Origin: Brevibacillus_D fluminis_A | GTDB taxonomy: Bacteria > Bacillota > Bacilli > Brevibacillales > Brevibacillaceae | Length of the DNA stretch: 64,000 bases | Direction of reading: 5' to 3' | Assembly (NCBI RefSeq): GCF_052072235.1 | Contig: NZ_CM125436.1 | Span: 3,280,001-3,344,000, forward strand | Shown here: piece by piece, positions 1 to 8,107 of the stretch | Layout: each line of letters begins with the position of its first letter | How positions within the stretch are numbered: the first letter of the stretch is position 1 | Made by a program: the position numbers and the translations under genes | The notes under the pieces: model-generated | The model's input: only the letters and a program-made list of their open reading frames with translations | Database searches by the model: none | What the model was told of the DNA's origin: nothing

Positions 1-2
1 AA

Positions 3-167
3 TCGTATTATATCGGAACCGGGGAGTTCCGCATCGGAAAGGCATACCGTGTGCACAATCACGATGAACCGTTCACGATCCAGTATTTTAACGGCGTATT
101 TGCTTGGGGCACATTCCCTGGCATGACCGAACCGACCGGCTTCCCGATCGGCATGCTGGAAGACTGA
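3..167 (+). CDS. C-terminal end of an unrecognised protein (5' end outside window)
   Basis: An open frame runs in from the left edge and ends at the TGA at 165-167, giving 54 residues that end in GFPIGMLED. The stretch is rich in aromatic residues and glycine (EPFTIQYFNG, AWGTFPG), which suggests the end of a globular, probably beta-rich domain. I do not recognise the family. It lies on the same strand as the DUF2515 gene, which starts 92 bases later with its own ribosome binding site, so the two may share a transcript. Only the reading frame supports it. Confidence 0.5.
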   Translation, partial: SYYIGTGEFRIGKAYRVHNHDEPFTIQYFNGVFAWGTFPGMTEPTGFPIGMLED

Positions 168-259
168 ACTGGCATCTTCTTGTTTTGCATGAGCAGGGCG
201 CACCCTACATACACTAGGCAAACGTATGGAACGTTTCGTCGCAAAGGAGTTGTCTTTCC

Positions 260-1258
260 ATGCAGCCCTCAATTTGCACGGGTGCGGATGTTCTCTCCGA
301 CATCCGGCACGCTACTGCTCTTGCCAACCGCAACAATGTAACACGCACAGAAGCGTACTTGCGCTTTTATCTCGACCACCCGGAGATCGAATGGGCCATG
401 CTTGCTCACCTCGTCTCGCGCAACGGCGGATGGAATATGACCGATCTCAAAGGCGATTGGCTGCCCCTTTTATTGGACGAACAAGAAAGGGGCGCTTTTT
501 TTCATTTTCTGGAGCGTTGCAACTGGCTGATTTTCCACGATGCGTATGCCCAGCTGCTGCTTTATGCGACGATGAAGCAACAGGGAGACGATTTGACCGA
601 GCTTTTGGTCCCGCTCGGCATCTCGCGCTTCATGATCGACATCTGGCGCGAGTTTTTGCAGACGCGCGATTCGGTCCGCCTGACACACGGCTTGATCATC
701 AATGAGCAGCACTACATCGAGCAGCGCGTCGTTCAGAAACCGTTTTACCGCAAGGAGGTGCTCGACACCCTCCCTTTCCATCTGCAATCATGGTTTTCCT
801 TCAATCATTTGCTGTTTCCGTATCACACCTCGTCAGTGGAAAAAGAGCCGCGTCTATGCGGCATCACGGTGCATCGCTTCGCTTCGCTGGAACAGCGCAT
901 CCGCATCGGAAAAAGCGCTTACTCCATGCTGCGCGCAGATGCGAACCGGTTCCGCCAAATCGTCCAGTGGGCAAAAGGGACTCCGCATACCGGCTCACGG
1001 GCAGACTATTGGCCCGGACGATTTACATCTTCATCGGTTCGTGCCGAAACAAGCATCTACAGTCCGACATTGGCTGATGCCTGGAAGGACACTTCGCATG
1101 CCCCGGCCGACGGTGTCGACTGGTACCGCGATCGGAAATGGCTGGATTGGCTTGGCGATGAAGAAGAGAGATTGCCTGAACTCACGGATCAGGAATACGG
1201 TCGCTCCCTTCAGCTGATGCGGGCAGCGATCGCTTTGCTGCACCCGTTTTCCGGCTAA
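260..1258 (+). CDS. DUF2515 family protein (YppC-like)
   Basis: A 332-residue protein of unknown function resembling Bacillus subtilis YppC. The family blocks I recognise are NNVTRT at about 25-30, SRNGGWNMTDLKG at 53-65, a THGLIINEQ block near 142-150 and TPHTGSRADYWP at 241-252. No signal peptide or membrane segment is visible, so it is probably cytosolic. The ATG at 260 follows AAAGGAG with good spacing. The next gene begins 22 bases after the stop, so the pair is probably co-transcribed. Family assignment is firm; the biochemical role is unknown. Confidence 0.8.
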   Translation: MQPSICTGADVLSDIRHATALANRNNVTRTEAYLRFYLDHPEIEWAMLAHLVSRNGGWNMTDLKGDWLPLLLDEQERGAFFHFLERCNWLIFHDAYAQLLLYATMKQQGDDLTELLVPLGISRFMIDIWREFLQTRDSVRLTHGLIINEQHYIEQRVVQKPFYRKEVLDTLPFHLQSWFSFNHLLFPYHTSSVEKEPRLCGITVHRFASLEQRIRIGKSAYSMLRADANRFRQIVQWAKGTPHTGSRADYWPGRFTSSSVRAETSIYSPTLADAWKDTSHAPADGVDWYRDRKWLDWLGDEEERLPELTDQEYGRSLQLMRAAIALLHPFSG

Positions 1259-1280
1259 CGGGAAAGGAGGATGATGCAGT

Positions 1281-2222
1281 TTGACGATTGAGAGCCAAAT
1301 CGCGTACATTTTGTCATGCCAGCTTCCTACCGGTACGTTCCGGTTAGGGAGTCTGGACGCGCGAATCAATCCGTACTTTACGAATCTGGCCTTGCTCTCC
1401 CTTGTGGAATCGGGGGAATGCGATTGCGCGAGGCAGCAGCTGGATTGGTACCTCGGCCATCTCCATGCAGACAGTTATGTCAATGATTACGTATGGCAGG
1501 ATGGTAAAGAGATCGATACAGGTAAAGCGGACAGCGAGGACAGCTACCCGGCCACCTTTTTTTTGCTAGCGCTTGCCTATGTCGATGCGACGGGCGATTT
1601 CGCGTGGGCATACGAATCCCGCGAAAAGCTGTATCGCATCCTCGCTGGCTTGCTCGCCTTGCAGCAAAAGGATGGGCTGACATGGGCAAAACGTTCGTGG
1701 AAAGTCAAATACTTGATGGATAATTGCGAGGTTGTACAAGGGCTATATGCAGCGGAAAAGCTGTTTGGCGCAATCGGCGAGCATCGCGGCGCACTGCAGG
1801 CTCGCCAAGCGGCAGAACGGTGTGCAGACGGGATCGACTCGATGTACAGCGAAAAAAAAGCGGCATACGCCGTGTATGACCGTCATTTTCCCAATTGGCG
1901 CAAATGGTATCCGGATGCGACGAGCCAGGCGTTTCCGGTGTTATCCGGCATGCTCGATGCGGGTTCAGACATTGCGCTGTCCTTGTATCGGCGGCTGATC
2001 GAGCATTTTCCGCGCTTTGAATGGTTTGAAACGGGGGATCAATATCCGTGGATGTCGATGGGCGAGTGGGCGTGCGTGATGGGGGATGCCACCCGGGCAG
2101 CGGAAATGACCATCGCCGCAGAGCGGCTTTATATTCATGGCCCGCGCCACCCGTATTGGCTGATCCAGGACGCCGCCGGCTACATCCACATCAAAACGAT
2201 GCTAGGGACGGCGCAGCTTTAG
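1281..2222 (+). CDS. Six-hairpin glycosidase-like protein of unknown function
   Basis: A 313-residue protein starting at TTG (1281), ten bases after a strong GGAAAGGAGG; the ATGs at 1271 and 1274 are in another frame that stops at once. Repeated helical blocks with conserved Trp, Tyr and acidic residues (YVWQDGKEID, GLTWAKRSW, YPWMSMGEWA) resemble the alpha/alpha six-hairpin barrel of several glycosidases and lyases. No signal peptide is seen, so any substrate would be cytosolic. It is probably in one operon with the DUF2515 gene upstream. The fold is an inference from sequence texture; no specific glycosidase family is recognised and the catalytic residues cannot be named. Confidence 0.6.
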   Translation: MTIESQIAYILSCQLPTGTFRLGSLDARINPYFTNLALLSLVESGECDCARQQLDWYLGHLHADSYVNDYVWQDGKEIDTGKADSEDSYPATFFLLALAYVDATGDFAWAYESREKLYRILAGLLALQQKDGLTWAKRSWKVKYLMDNCEVVQGLYAAEKLFGAIGEHRGALQARQAAERCADGIDSMYSEKKAAYAVYDRHFPNWRKWYPDATSQAFPVLSGMLDAGSDIALSLYRRLIEHFPRFEWFETGDQYPWMSMGEWACVMGDATRAAEMTIAAERLYIHGPRHPYWLIQDAAGYIHIKTMLGTAQL

Positions 2223-2363
2223 CTTTTCTACAATGCTAAGAAACATTTTGTACGTGGCATTCATCTCTTCGTTCGGCTTCAACGATTTTTTATATCGGTT
2301 AAAATCTTCATACAGCTCGTCCATACATTCCTCGAGCAATTCTTTTTCCGGTTTGGTCAACAT
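2202..2363 (-). CDS. Small hydrophilic helical protein, 53 residues
   Basis: The start chosen is the ATG at 2363-2361, preceded on the minus strand by CAAGGAGGGT. A longer frame upstream exists, but it overlaps the DUF1444 gene and lacks a ribosome binding site at its first ATG. The protein begins MLTKPEKELLEECMDELYED and is highly charged and probably entirely alpha-helical. It lies downstream of the DUF1444 gene on the same strand. Its stop overlaps the 3' end of the plus-strand six-hairpin gene by about 20 bases, tail to tail. Family not recognised. Confidence 0.6.
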   Translation of the reverse strand: MLTKPEKELLEECMDELYEDFNRYKKSLKPNEEMNATYKMFLSIVEKLKLRRP

Positions 2364-2413
2364 GCGTTTTACCCTCCTTGCTTTTTTACGTCCGCACATA
2401 ACCGTGCGCAAAG

Positions 2414-2998
2414 TCAAACGATCAGGAACATCTCCCATTCGCCCTTCTCATACAAAAACGGGATCGGGCAAATCGGCGTGTCTCCTTTTGAGGCGAAATC
2501 CATTGTCAGGCGAGCCAACAGCTGTGCGCCTTTTTCATCCGCGAGATCCGCGATGATCAGCACATCTTGATGCGGGATGGCCACGCCCAAATGGGTGCCT
2601 TTTTTGTGTGTTTCATGGCTTTCCAAAAGATCGTCCAGCAAAATCCGGCTGGCCGCGTAGCCATCGGGAGGGCTGATGAAGGTGATTCGATTGCCGCCCA
2701 GCTCCTCGGTACGGCTTTTCATCGGCAAGGCCCGCAGATTGTTCAAGGCAAGCCGATGCAGCGCATCCTCGCTCAAGCCAGCCTCCGTCAACATGGCATG
2801 GCTGATCAAAAAATACCCTTCTCCCACGTCGCATGCATACAGGACGATCGTCTCGGCGGTATGGTGACGGGAAACGATGGTTGGCGCCCCTTTCGCCCCA
2901 TCCAGAAACGAGCGATGGCGCATGATCGGAAACACGCGCTCTTCCTGCCCTGCCAGGGTACGCGGTGCGGTCGGCTTCCCTTCCTGTCGGTCAGTCAC
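2414..2998 (-). CDS. DUF1444 family protein (YtpQ-like)
   Basis: A 194-residue protein resembling B. subtilis YtpQ (UPF0354). Visible family blocks are VLYACDVGEGYFLI, the repeated ALNNLRALP segment, DGYAASRIL, AIPHQDVLIIAD and PIPFLYEKGEWE near the end. The GTG at 2998-2996 is preferred because TAGGAGGG precedes it by about seven bases; an upstream GTG at 3016 would put that Shine-Dalgarno sequence inside the coding region. With this start the gene begins 12 bases downstream of the DUF3900 stop, so the two are probably translated from one message. Function is unknown. Confidence 0.8.
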   Translation of the reverse strand: MTDRQEGKPTAPRTLAGQEERVFPIMRHRSFLDGAKGAPTIVSRHHTAETIVLYACDVGEGYFLISHAMLTEAGLSEDALHRLALNNLRALPMKSRTEELGGNRITFISPPDGYAASRILLDDLLESHETHKKGTHLGVAIPHQDVLIIADLADEKGAQLLARLTMDFASKGDTPICPIPFLYEKGEWEMFLIV

Positions 2999-3009
2999 AG
3001 TATTCCCTC

Positions 3010-4092
3010 CTACCACGGCGGCGTATCATCGTGCTGCTGCCGCGGACGTTTTAGCTCGTGCAAAATGTCTTCCAATTCTTTCGGCTTCAAAAACTCGACC
3101 GGCGACATGCCTTTTTCGAAAGTGAGCGTCTCGCCTTCCAGCACGACCACATAGCTGCCGTTCACCTTGCCGATATGGACGCGCACCCCATAATCGGCCA
3201 AAAGCGACCGCACCTGGATATGGTCGAGCTTGAATTTCAGCTCGACTTCCGGCTGTTGGTCTGTGATGATTTGCGCCGCCTCCAGCACGGTCTCATGATC
3301 CCACCGCTCAGCCAGCTCACGCTTGGGGCTCGCGGCCATCAGCTCGATCGCCTCTTCTGCCTGCCTGCGCTCGTCCGTCTCCTCCGGGTGAATCATCTCG
3401 ATATGCTGCCGTGCGAGAGAGATCACTTCCTGCGAGACGATCTCCATTACGGTCTGCGGATAATCGATGTATTTCAAAAACTCTTCAAAATAGCGCGCAT
3501 GGGAGAATTGATGGATTTTCACATGGTACGAATCGACCATGCCTTCTTCGAGCAGCAGCGGAAACATGATCGATTTCATATTTTTCGCATTGATCGCCAT
3601 TTGCACATTGTTGATCAAGCTTTTTTCATCCGTGATCACGGCTGTTTTTTGCTCGAAATCGCATTTCAATAAAAACAGGAAGTGATCGTCAAAGCGCTCC
3701 AGTCGGGTTTTGACGATGAGCAGAACGCCGCCCCGCACCTGTGGCGTGCGCAGATACGATTGAAGCATCTCCCGGCAGTGCTGATTGACGGCATCGCTTG
3801 TCGTCGCGTTCAGCAATTGCATAAATTGTGCAAAGTTGGGATTGGAATCAAGCGAATGGCCTTCGACGATGACGAATTGGCCGATCTTTGTCGGGCTGCT
3901 CTCTGATTTCGGATTGGTTTCGACCTTGCGCTTGGCAATACGCGTGAACTCGCCGTCCAAAAAAGAACGAAGCTCACTGGAACGGTATTCGTCCCCCGTC
4001 AGGAGCTTTTGCATCCGGATCTGCTTGACGGAAGCGTCGTCCTCCGAAGCCTCCAGAACGGTAAAATGAAGCCATTCAATCTCAAAATTCAT
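3010..4092 (-). CDS. DUF3900 family protein
   Basis: A 360-residue soluble protein. Blocks recognised from Bacillus DUF3900 proteins are SSELRSFLDGE, VPTKIGRF-like SPTKIGQFVIVEG, RGGVLLIVKTRL, ITDEKSLINNVQMAI, IHQFSHARYFEEFL and, near the C-terminus, GKVNGSYVVVLE followed by LTFEKGMSPVEF. The arrangement recalls nucleoid-associated NdpA-like proteins, but no function is established that I know of. It is the first gene of a probable DUF3900-DUF1444 operon, with a -10 element at 4132-4137. Confidence 0.75.
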   Translation of the reverse strand: MNFEIEWLHFTVLEASEDDASVKQIRMQKLLTGDEYRSSELRSFLDGEFTRIAKRKVETNPKSESSPTKIGQFVIVEGHSLDSNPNFAQFMQLLNATTSDAVNQHCREMLQSYLRTPQVRGGVLLIVKTRLERFDDHFLFLLKCDFEQKTAVITDEKSLINNVQMAINAKNMKSIMFPLLLEEGMVDSYHVKIHQFSHARYFEEFLKYIDYPQTVMEIVSQEVISLARQHIEMIHPEETDERRQAEEAIELMAASPKRELAERWDHETVLEAAQIITDQQPEVELKFKLDHIQVRSLLADYGVRVHIGKVNGSYVVVLEGETLTFEKGMSPVEFLKPKELEDILHELKRPRQQHDDTPPW

Positions 4093-4131
4093 CTATCTCG
4101 ACTCCTGCCTGCTACTAAACTCGCAGAATCG

Positions 4132-4137
4132 ATTATA
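4132..4137 (-). promoter_or_regulatory. Extended -10 element upstream of the DUF3900 gene
   Basis: The minus strand reads TGCTATAAT, an extended -10 motif, about 40 bases upstream of the ATG at 4092. No strong -35 is seen, as is usual for extended -10 promoters. Confidence 0.45.
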
Positions 4138-4223
4138 GCAGAGCCAGGAGTGCAGTAAAACATCTGATTTGATAGAATAACGAAAGAAAGAGAACCGACC
4201 GATCGGAGAGGGGAGCGGCACGC

Positions 4224-5054
4224 ATGTGGCAAACGGTCAAACGATGGATCGATGACAACTGGACCAACCGTCCTCACAAGCCAGGCACTGTTATCGCCAC
4301 CTATTTGATTGACGAGGTGTTGGGCAGCGGCAGCTATGGCATTGCCTACCGCGCCCGGCATACCGGCACCGGGCAAACCGTTGTCATGAAACAAGTGAAA
4401 CCGAGCTTGCGCGGCACGCCGAAGGGCGAGGCGATGCAGGCGTATGAGGCACGGGTTTTGCAATCGTTGTCCCATCCGGCCTTTCCCCGCTTTCTCGACC
4501 ATTTCACGTGGCGGCGCCAGCATTATTTGATTATGTCGCACATGCGCGGGGAAACGCTGGAAACGCTGCTGTTCGAGCGCAGCGCCGGCTTCTCGGAGCG
4601 CGAAGCGGTCACGATGGTCAAGCGTATCGCAGTGCTTGTCTCGCATTTGCACGAGCGACGCATTATCCATCGCGATGTGCGCATCCCGAACGTTTTGCTT
4701 GACGGTGACCGGCTGCAGCTGATCGATTTTGGCCTGGCCCGGTTTCTCGGCGACTCGCCTGCCTACAGCGCTGAATCGCTCGACGGCTATCCTGCGGAAA
4801 AACAGCTCAAACGTGCCGTCCACCCGCATAGCGATCTGTATGCATTGGGGCATTTTCTGCTGTTTTTGCTGTACTCCACCTATGAAGCAAAGGAAGGACA
4901 GGAAGAAAAGAGCTGGGAAGAGGAGCTTTCCCTCTCTCCGGCATTACGCACGATCCTGCGCCGCCTCTTGCAGCATGATCCTCCGTATCAAAACATCGAG
5001 GAGCTGATTGATGCGCTGACGGTTTATTTACAGGGAAAAACGGTATCCTTTTGA
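4224..5054 (+). CDS. Eukaryotic-type serine/threonine protein kinase
   Basis: A 276-residue kinase catalytic domain without a membrane segment or PASTA repeats. The glycine loop GSGSYG is at 34-39, the ATP-binding lysine is probably K56 (VVMKQV), the helix-C glutamate is near E75, the catalytic loop HRDVRIPN is at 149-156 and DFG is at 168-170. The usual HRDLKPEN is HRDVRIPN here, with arginine replacing the catalytic-loop lysine, as I recall for YbdM-like kinases. A Tyr/Ser-rich segment near 180-190 takes the activation-loop position. The ATG follows GAGAGGGGAGCGG. It appears monocistronic and ends in a hairpin. Targets cannot be inferred. Confidence 0.82.
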   Translation: MWQTVKRWIDDNWTNRPHKPGTVIATYLIDEVLGSGSYGIAYRARHTGTGQTVVMKQVKPSLRGTPKGEAMQAYEARVLQSLSHPAFPRFLDHFTWRRQHYLIMSHMRGETLETLLFERSAGFSEREAVTMVKRIAVLVSHLHERRIIHRDVRIPNVLLDGDRLQLIDFGLARFLGDSPAYSAESLDGYPAEKQLKRAVHPHSDLYALGHFLLFLLYSTYEAKEGQEEKSWEEELSLSPALRTILRRLLQHDPPYQNIEELIDALTVYLQGKTVSF

Positions 5055-5067
5055 CGAGATACCGTTT
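5038..5067 (+). terminator. Hairpin over the kinase stop codon
   Basis: AAACGGTATC (5038-5047) pairs perfectly with GATACCGTTT (5058-5067), with the stop codon in the loop. There is only a short T run, so it may act as a weak terminator or protect the 3' end. Confidence 0.5.
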
Positions 5068-5076
5068 CGGATTGCC

Positions 5077-5232
5077 CTATTCGCTGATCGGCTGGTTTTT
5101 GGCTTGCTCGATTTTGGTTGCAAGCTCGCCCGCCTCCCGGCTCAGCGTGCGCTTCTCCTGGCTTGACAGCTCCTCGCCGCCAACCTCCCCGTTTACGAGC
5201 AGTTGTTCCTCATATAACCGGTCTTTCCGCAT
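5077..5232 (-). CDS. Small hydrophilic protein, 51 residues
   Basis: The frame begins MRKDRLYEEQLLVNGEVGGE and ends NQPISE before TAG. The ATG at 5232-5230 is preceded on the minus strand by GGAAAGGAGCG at a normal distance. The protein is strongly charged and probably helical, with no membrane segment. It lies 55 bases downstream of the DEAD-box helicase stop on the same strand and converges with the kinase gene. Family not recognised. Confidence 0.55.
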   Translation of the reverse strand: MRKDRLYEEQLLVNGEVGGEELSSQEKRTLSREAGELATKIEQAKNQPISE

Positions 5233-5287
5233 CGAAACGCTCCTTTCCCACCGTGCAACGAAGTGTCAGAGCCTTACGCTCCTCTAC

Positions 5288-6472
5288 CTACTTTGTTCGA
5301 AAGGGGCGTTTCTTATGTACGGTCGCCTGTTTTGGCGGCCGCGGGTCTTTCAGTTCACCGAACGCCATTTCTTTTTCCACGATGGGAATCCCCGTTTTCT
5401 TGGAAAACTTCTCAATGATGAATCGCTCCTGCGGGGTGATAACTGAGAAGACAAGACCGGCAGCCCCCATCCGGCCCGTCCGTCCGCTGCGATGGACATA
5501 GGCGTCCGCATCCATTGCCGGCTCAAAATGGACGACGCATTCGACGCCCTGGATATCCAATCCCCGGGCTGCGACATCGGTCGCGATCAGCACGGGAAAT
5601 GCCTGCTTGCGGAAATCCGCGAGCGTACGGCTGCGGTCCTCTTTGCTCGTGTCGCGATGGATCAACCGGCATTCCAGATGGTGGTAGGCAAGCTTGGCCT
5701 GAATTTCCTCGACCTTTTCCAACGTGTTGACGAAGACGATCGTCGATTTGGCATTCACCAGCCGAATCAGGCGGCGGAGCGTATCGGCCCGTTTGCGCGG
5801 CTCGCTGACCAAATAAAAATGGAGCACGCTATATTTCGAATCCGGCCCGCTCGCTTGAATCAGCACCGGTTCTTTTTGCATCATCGATTTGATCGTCTCC
5901 ACGACGACCGACGGGAGCGTGGCCGAGAAAAAGACCCGCTGCGTATCGCGCATCACACGCTTGCTGATCTGCTGCACGGCGCGGGAAAAGCCCGAATCCA
6001 GCATCCGATCCGCTTCGTCCACCACAAGCGTGCGGACCATGTGGACTTTGACTTTTCGCTGTTCCAGCAGCTCGTTGAGTCGTCCCGGCGTCGCGACCAC
6101 GATGGCCGGATTTTTTTTCAAACGGTCCAGCTGGCGCTTCACATCGACACCGCCGATAACGGAAGCTGCACCCAAGCCGAGCGCTCCTGTGTAAAGCTCC
6201 GCTTCCTTGGTAATCTGCATCACCAGCTCGTGTGTCGGAGCGAGGATCAGCGCCTGGATTTCCTTGATGGAAGGATCGAGCTTTTCGCAAATCGGCAGCA
6301 AATACGCCAATGTCTTGCCGGAGCCGGTCGGCGCCTCGGCAATGACGTCATTCCCGGCGAGAACGGCTGGGATGGCATTGGCTTGAATCGGGGTCGCTTC
6401 GACAAATTTGCGTTCAGCCAATTTATGTAATAATGGTTCGGTTGTCAATAGAGACGAAAACGTTTGTGACAC
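5288..6472 (-). CDS. DEAD-box ATP-dependent RNA helicase (YfmL-like)
   Basis: A 394-residue RNA helicase with a full motif set: a Q-motif (ATPIQANAIP), Walker A APTGSGKT, PGR, Walker B DEAD, SAT, ATDVAARGLD and HRSGRTGRMG. It has a minimal two-RecA core and a short basic tail ending RPFRTK. Length and blocks such as ILAPTHELVMQI and SVIGGVDVKRQ best fit YfmL-type helicases, which act in cold adaptation and ribosome biogenesis in Bacillus. The GTG at 6472-6470 is chosen because TAGGAGG stands seven bases before it; the 32-residue upstream extension has no conserved motif. Confidence 0.85.
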   Translation of the reverse strand: MSQTFSSLLTTEPLLHKLAERKFVEATPIQANAIPAVLAGNDVIAEAPTGSGKTLAYLLPICEKLDPSIKEIQALILAPTHELVMQITKEAELYTGALGLGAASVIGGVDVKRQLDRLKKNPAIVVATPGRLNELLEQRKVKVHMVRTLVVDEADRMLDSGFSRAVQQISKRVMRDTQRVFFSATLPSVVVETIKSMMQKEPVLIQASGPDSKYSVLHFYLVSEPRKRADTLRRLIRLVNAKSTIVFVNTLEKVEEIQAKLAYHHLECRLIHRDTSKEDRSRTLADFRKQAFPVLIATDVAARGLDIQGVECVVHFEPAMDADAYVHRSGRTGRMGAAGLVFSVITPQERFIIEKFSKKTGIPIVEKEMAFGELKDPRPPKQATVHKKRPFRTK

Positions 6473-6592
6473 TGGTAGTCCTCCTACAACATGGCATATC
6501 AACGGTAAGCTTACCATGTTTTGCCCGCAAAAGAAACCTCGCCCCACAACGAGCAAGGCGAAATCCATGGTGGACTCCGCCGCTGTGCGCCG

Positions 6593-6733
6593 CTATTGAT
6601 TCGTATCCAAACGCGTCTCGGTTCTCTCCTGCTTGTCATGACGGTCTTTTTCCGTACGCTGGTTGTTCGTTCCAGGCGGATTTTGGCGGTATTCCTCGAC
6701 CTGGTTCTGGAATTCCTTGTCAAACTCTCTCAC
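6593..6733 (-). CDS. Small highly charged protein, 46 residues
   Basis: The GTG at 6733-6731 follows AGGAGGTGAT, one of the best ribosome binding sites in the window; an ATG just upstream would stop after three codons. The product begins VREFDKEFQNQVEEYRQNPP and is rich in Arg, Gln, Asn and Glu with no hydrophobic stretch, so it is probably disordered or a single helix. It sits about 120 bases upstream of the helicase start on the same strand and may be co-transcribed. Family not recognised. Confidence 0.6.
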   Translation of the reverse strand: MREFDKEFQNQVEEYRQNPPGTNNQRTEKDRHDKQERTETRLDTNQ

Positions 6734-6891
6734 CTGCTCATCACCTCCTGCGCAGTATTCTCCCCTATTTTCCCTTCCTCATGCCGATGGCTACCTGCTT
6801 TGCTCACTGAAACTTTTTATCCGCTCATTCGTCAAAATAAAGAGAAGTAAAAGTTTTTGATTGTGAAGAGGAGAGGAATCGAAAAACAAAT

Positions 6892-7971
6892 ATGGTGCAA
6901 ACACTCACTCATACAGAACGGCCGAAACGGTCGAAACGCCGGCGACCCCATGTGATCCGCCTTCTGCTGCGAACCACGGCAATCTTATTCGTTATCGTTT
7001 TTGGCATGGCGCTGGGGAGCACAATCTTTCTTTTTGCAACCGATGCTGGCGAAGAACTGCGCGAATGGGCAGCAGGAACCTTGCTCACGACACAGCACGA
7101 CTATTGGGCGAAATATACATTTCTCCCGGCTGCCAAGCTGGCAGAGTTGAAAAACCAGATCCAAAATCCGACCGTCGTCAATTCCGCGCCCGTGGTAGCG
7201 ATGTCGCCTGAAGTCGAAGCGGAGGAAAAGGCGAAGGAAGAAACGCTTCCGGAAACAAAGCCGCGGGAACTCGTCGAAATCGAGGACATCAACGTCAAGA
7301 AATCCGGTTATTTTTTCAAAGGAAAGATCATGTCGATCTCCGACCCGAATCGCGTGCACCTCGTCATCACCAATCGCAAGGATGGGCGCGGCGATCTGCT
7401 GGATGAATTCACGAAAAAAACCAATGCGATCGGGATCGTCAATGCGAGCGGTTTCAGCGACCCGGATGGATACGGGAGAGGAGCGAAAGCATTCGGCCTC
7501 GTCATTCATGACGGCAAGATTTTGCAAAACTACAATGCGAAAGGCGGCGAAACCGCACTCGCGCTGCTCTATGACGGCCGCCTTGTCACCGGCAACTACA
7601 CGGCAAAAGAGCTGATTGAGATGGGCGCGCGCGATGCCATGAGCTTCCGCCCGCAGCTGATCGTCAACGGCAAAAACATGTTTGCCGATCAAGCCGCGAA
7701 AAGCTGGGGCATTCAGCCGCGCACCGCGGTCGGGCAAAAGGCAGATGGCACCATCCTGTTCGTTGTGATCGACGGCCGCCAGCCTGACCACTCCATCGGC
7801 GCCACGATGAAAGACCTCGCAGACCTTTTACAGGAGCGCGGTGTCGTCAACGCGATGGCGATGGACGGCGGGTCCAGCTCGATGATGCTGCACAATGGCG
7901 AGGCCATTACCAAAACCTCCTGTCCGTATTATCGCGGACGTTACTTGCCGAATGCCTGGGCGGTGTTTTAA
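6892..7971 (+). CDS. Membrane-anchored phosphodiester glycosidase domain (NAGPA/DUF2233) protein
   Basis: A 359-residue protein with a basic N-terminus (RPKRSKRRRP), one membrane helix at about 21-48 and an extracellular Glu/Lys-rich stalk, followed by a phosphodiester glycosidase (NAGPA) domain from about 135 to the end. Family signatures are IGIVNASGF, RTAVGQKADG, VVIDGRQ and the near-terminal AMDGGSSSMM with RYLPNAWAVF. Members cleave or modify sugar-phosphodiester bonds in exopolysaccharide or cell-wall glycans. It seems to be a single-gene unit, with a strong terminator directly after the stop. Confidence 0.85.
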   Translation: MVQTLTHTERPKRSKRRRPHVIRLLLRTTAILFVIVFGMALGSTIFLFATDAGEELREWAAGTLLTTQHDYWAKYTFLPAAKLAELKNQIQNPTVVNSAPVVAMSPEVEAEEKAKEETLPETKPRELVEIEDINVKKSGYFFKGKIMSISDPNRVHLVITNRKDGRGDLLDEFTKKTNAIGIVNASGFSDPDGYGRGAKAFGLVIHDGKILQNYNAKGGETALALLYDGRLVTGNYTAKELIEMGARDAMSFRPQLIVNGKNMFADQAAKSWGIQPRTAVGQKADGTILFVVIDGRQPDHSIGATMKDLADLLQERGVVNAMAMDGGSSSMMLHNGEAITKTSCPYYRGRYLPNAWAVF

Positions 7972-7973
7972 CC

Positions 7974-8012
7974 AAAAAGGAACGTGGCCACAAACAGCCG
8001 CGTTCCTTTTTT
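7974..8012 (+). terminator. Rho-independent terminator after the NAGPA-domain gene
   Basis: AAAAAGGAACGTGG pairs with CCGCGTTCCTTTTTT, three bases after the stop codon. Confidence 0.8.
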
Positions 8013-8107
8013 CTTGTTCACTTCTCCTACTATAAAGGAAGAAACACAGCAAAGCTGCTACCATGCTCTGCTGTGTTTGGAATTGGCGTTTGCCTGTAAA
8101 ACGCGCT

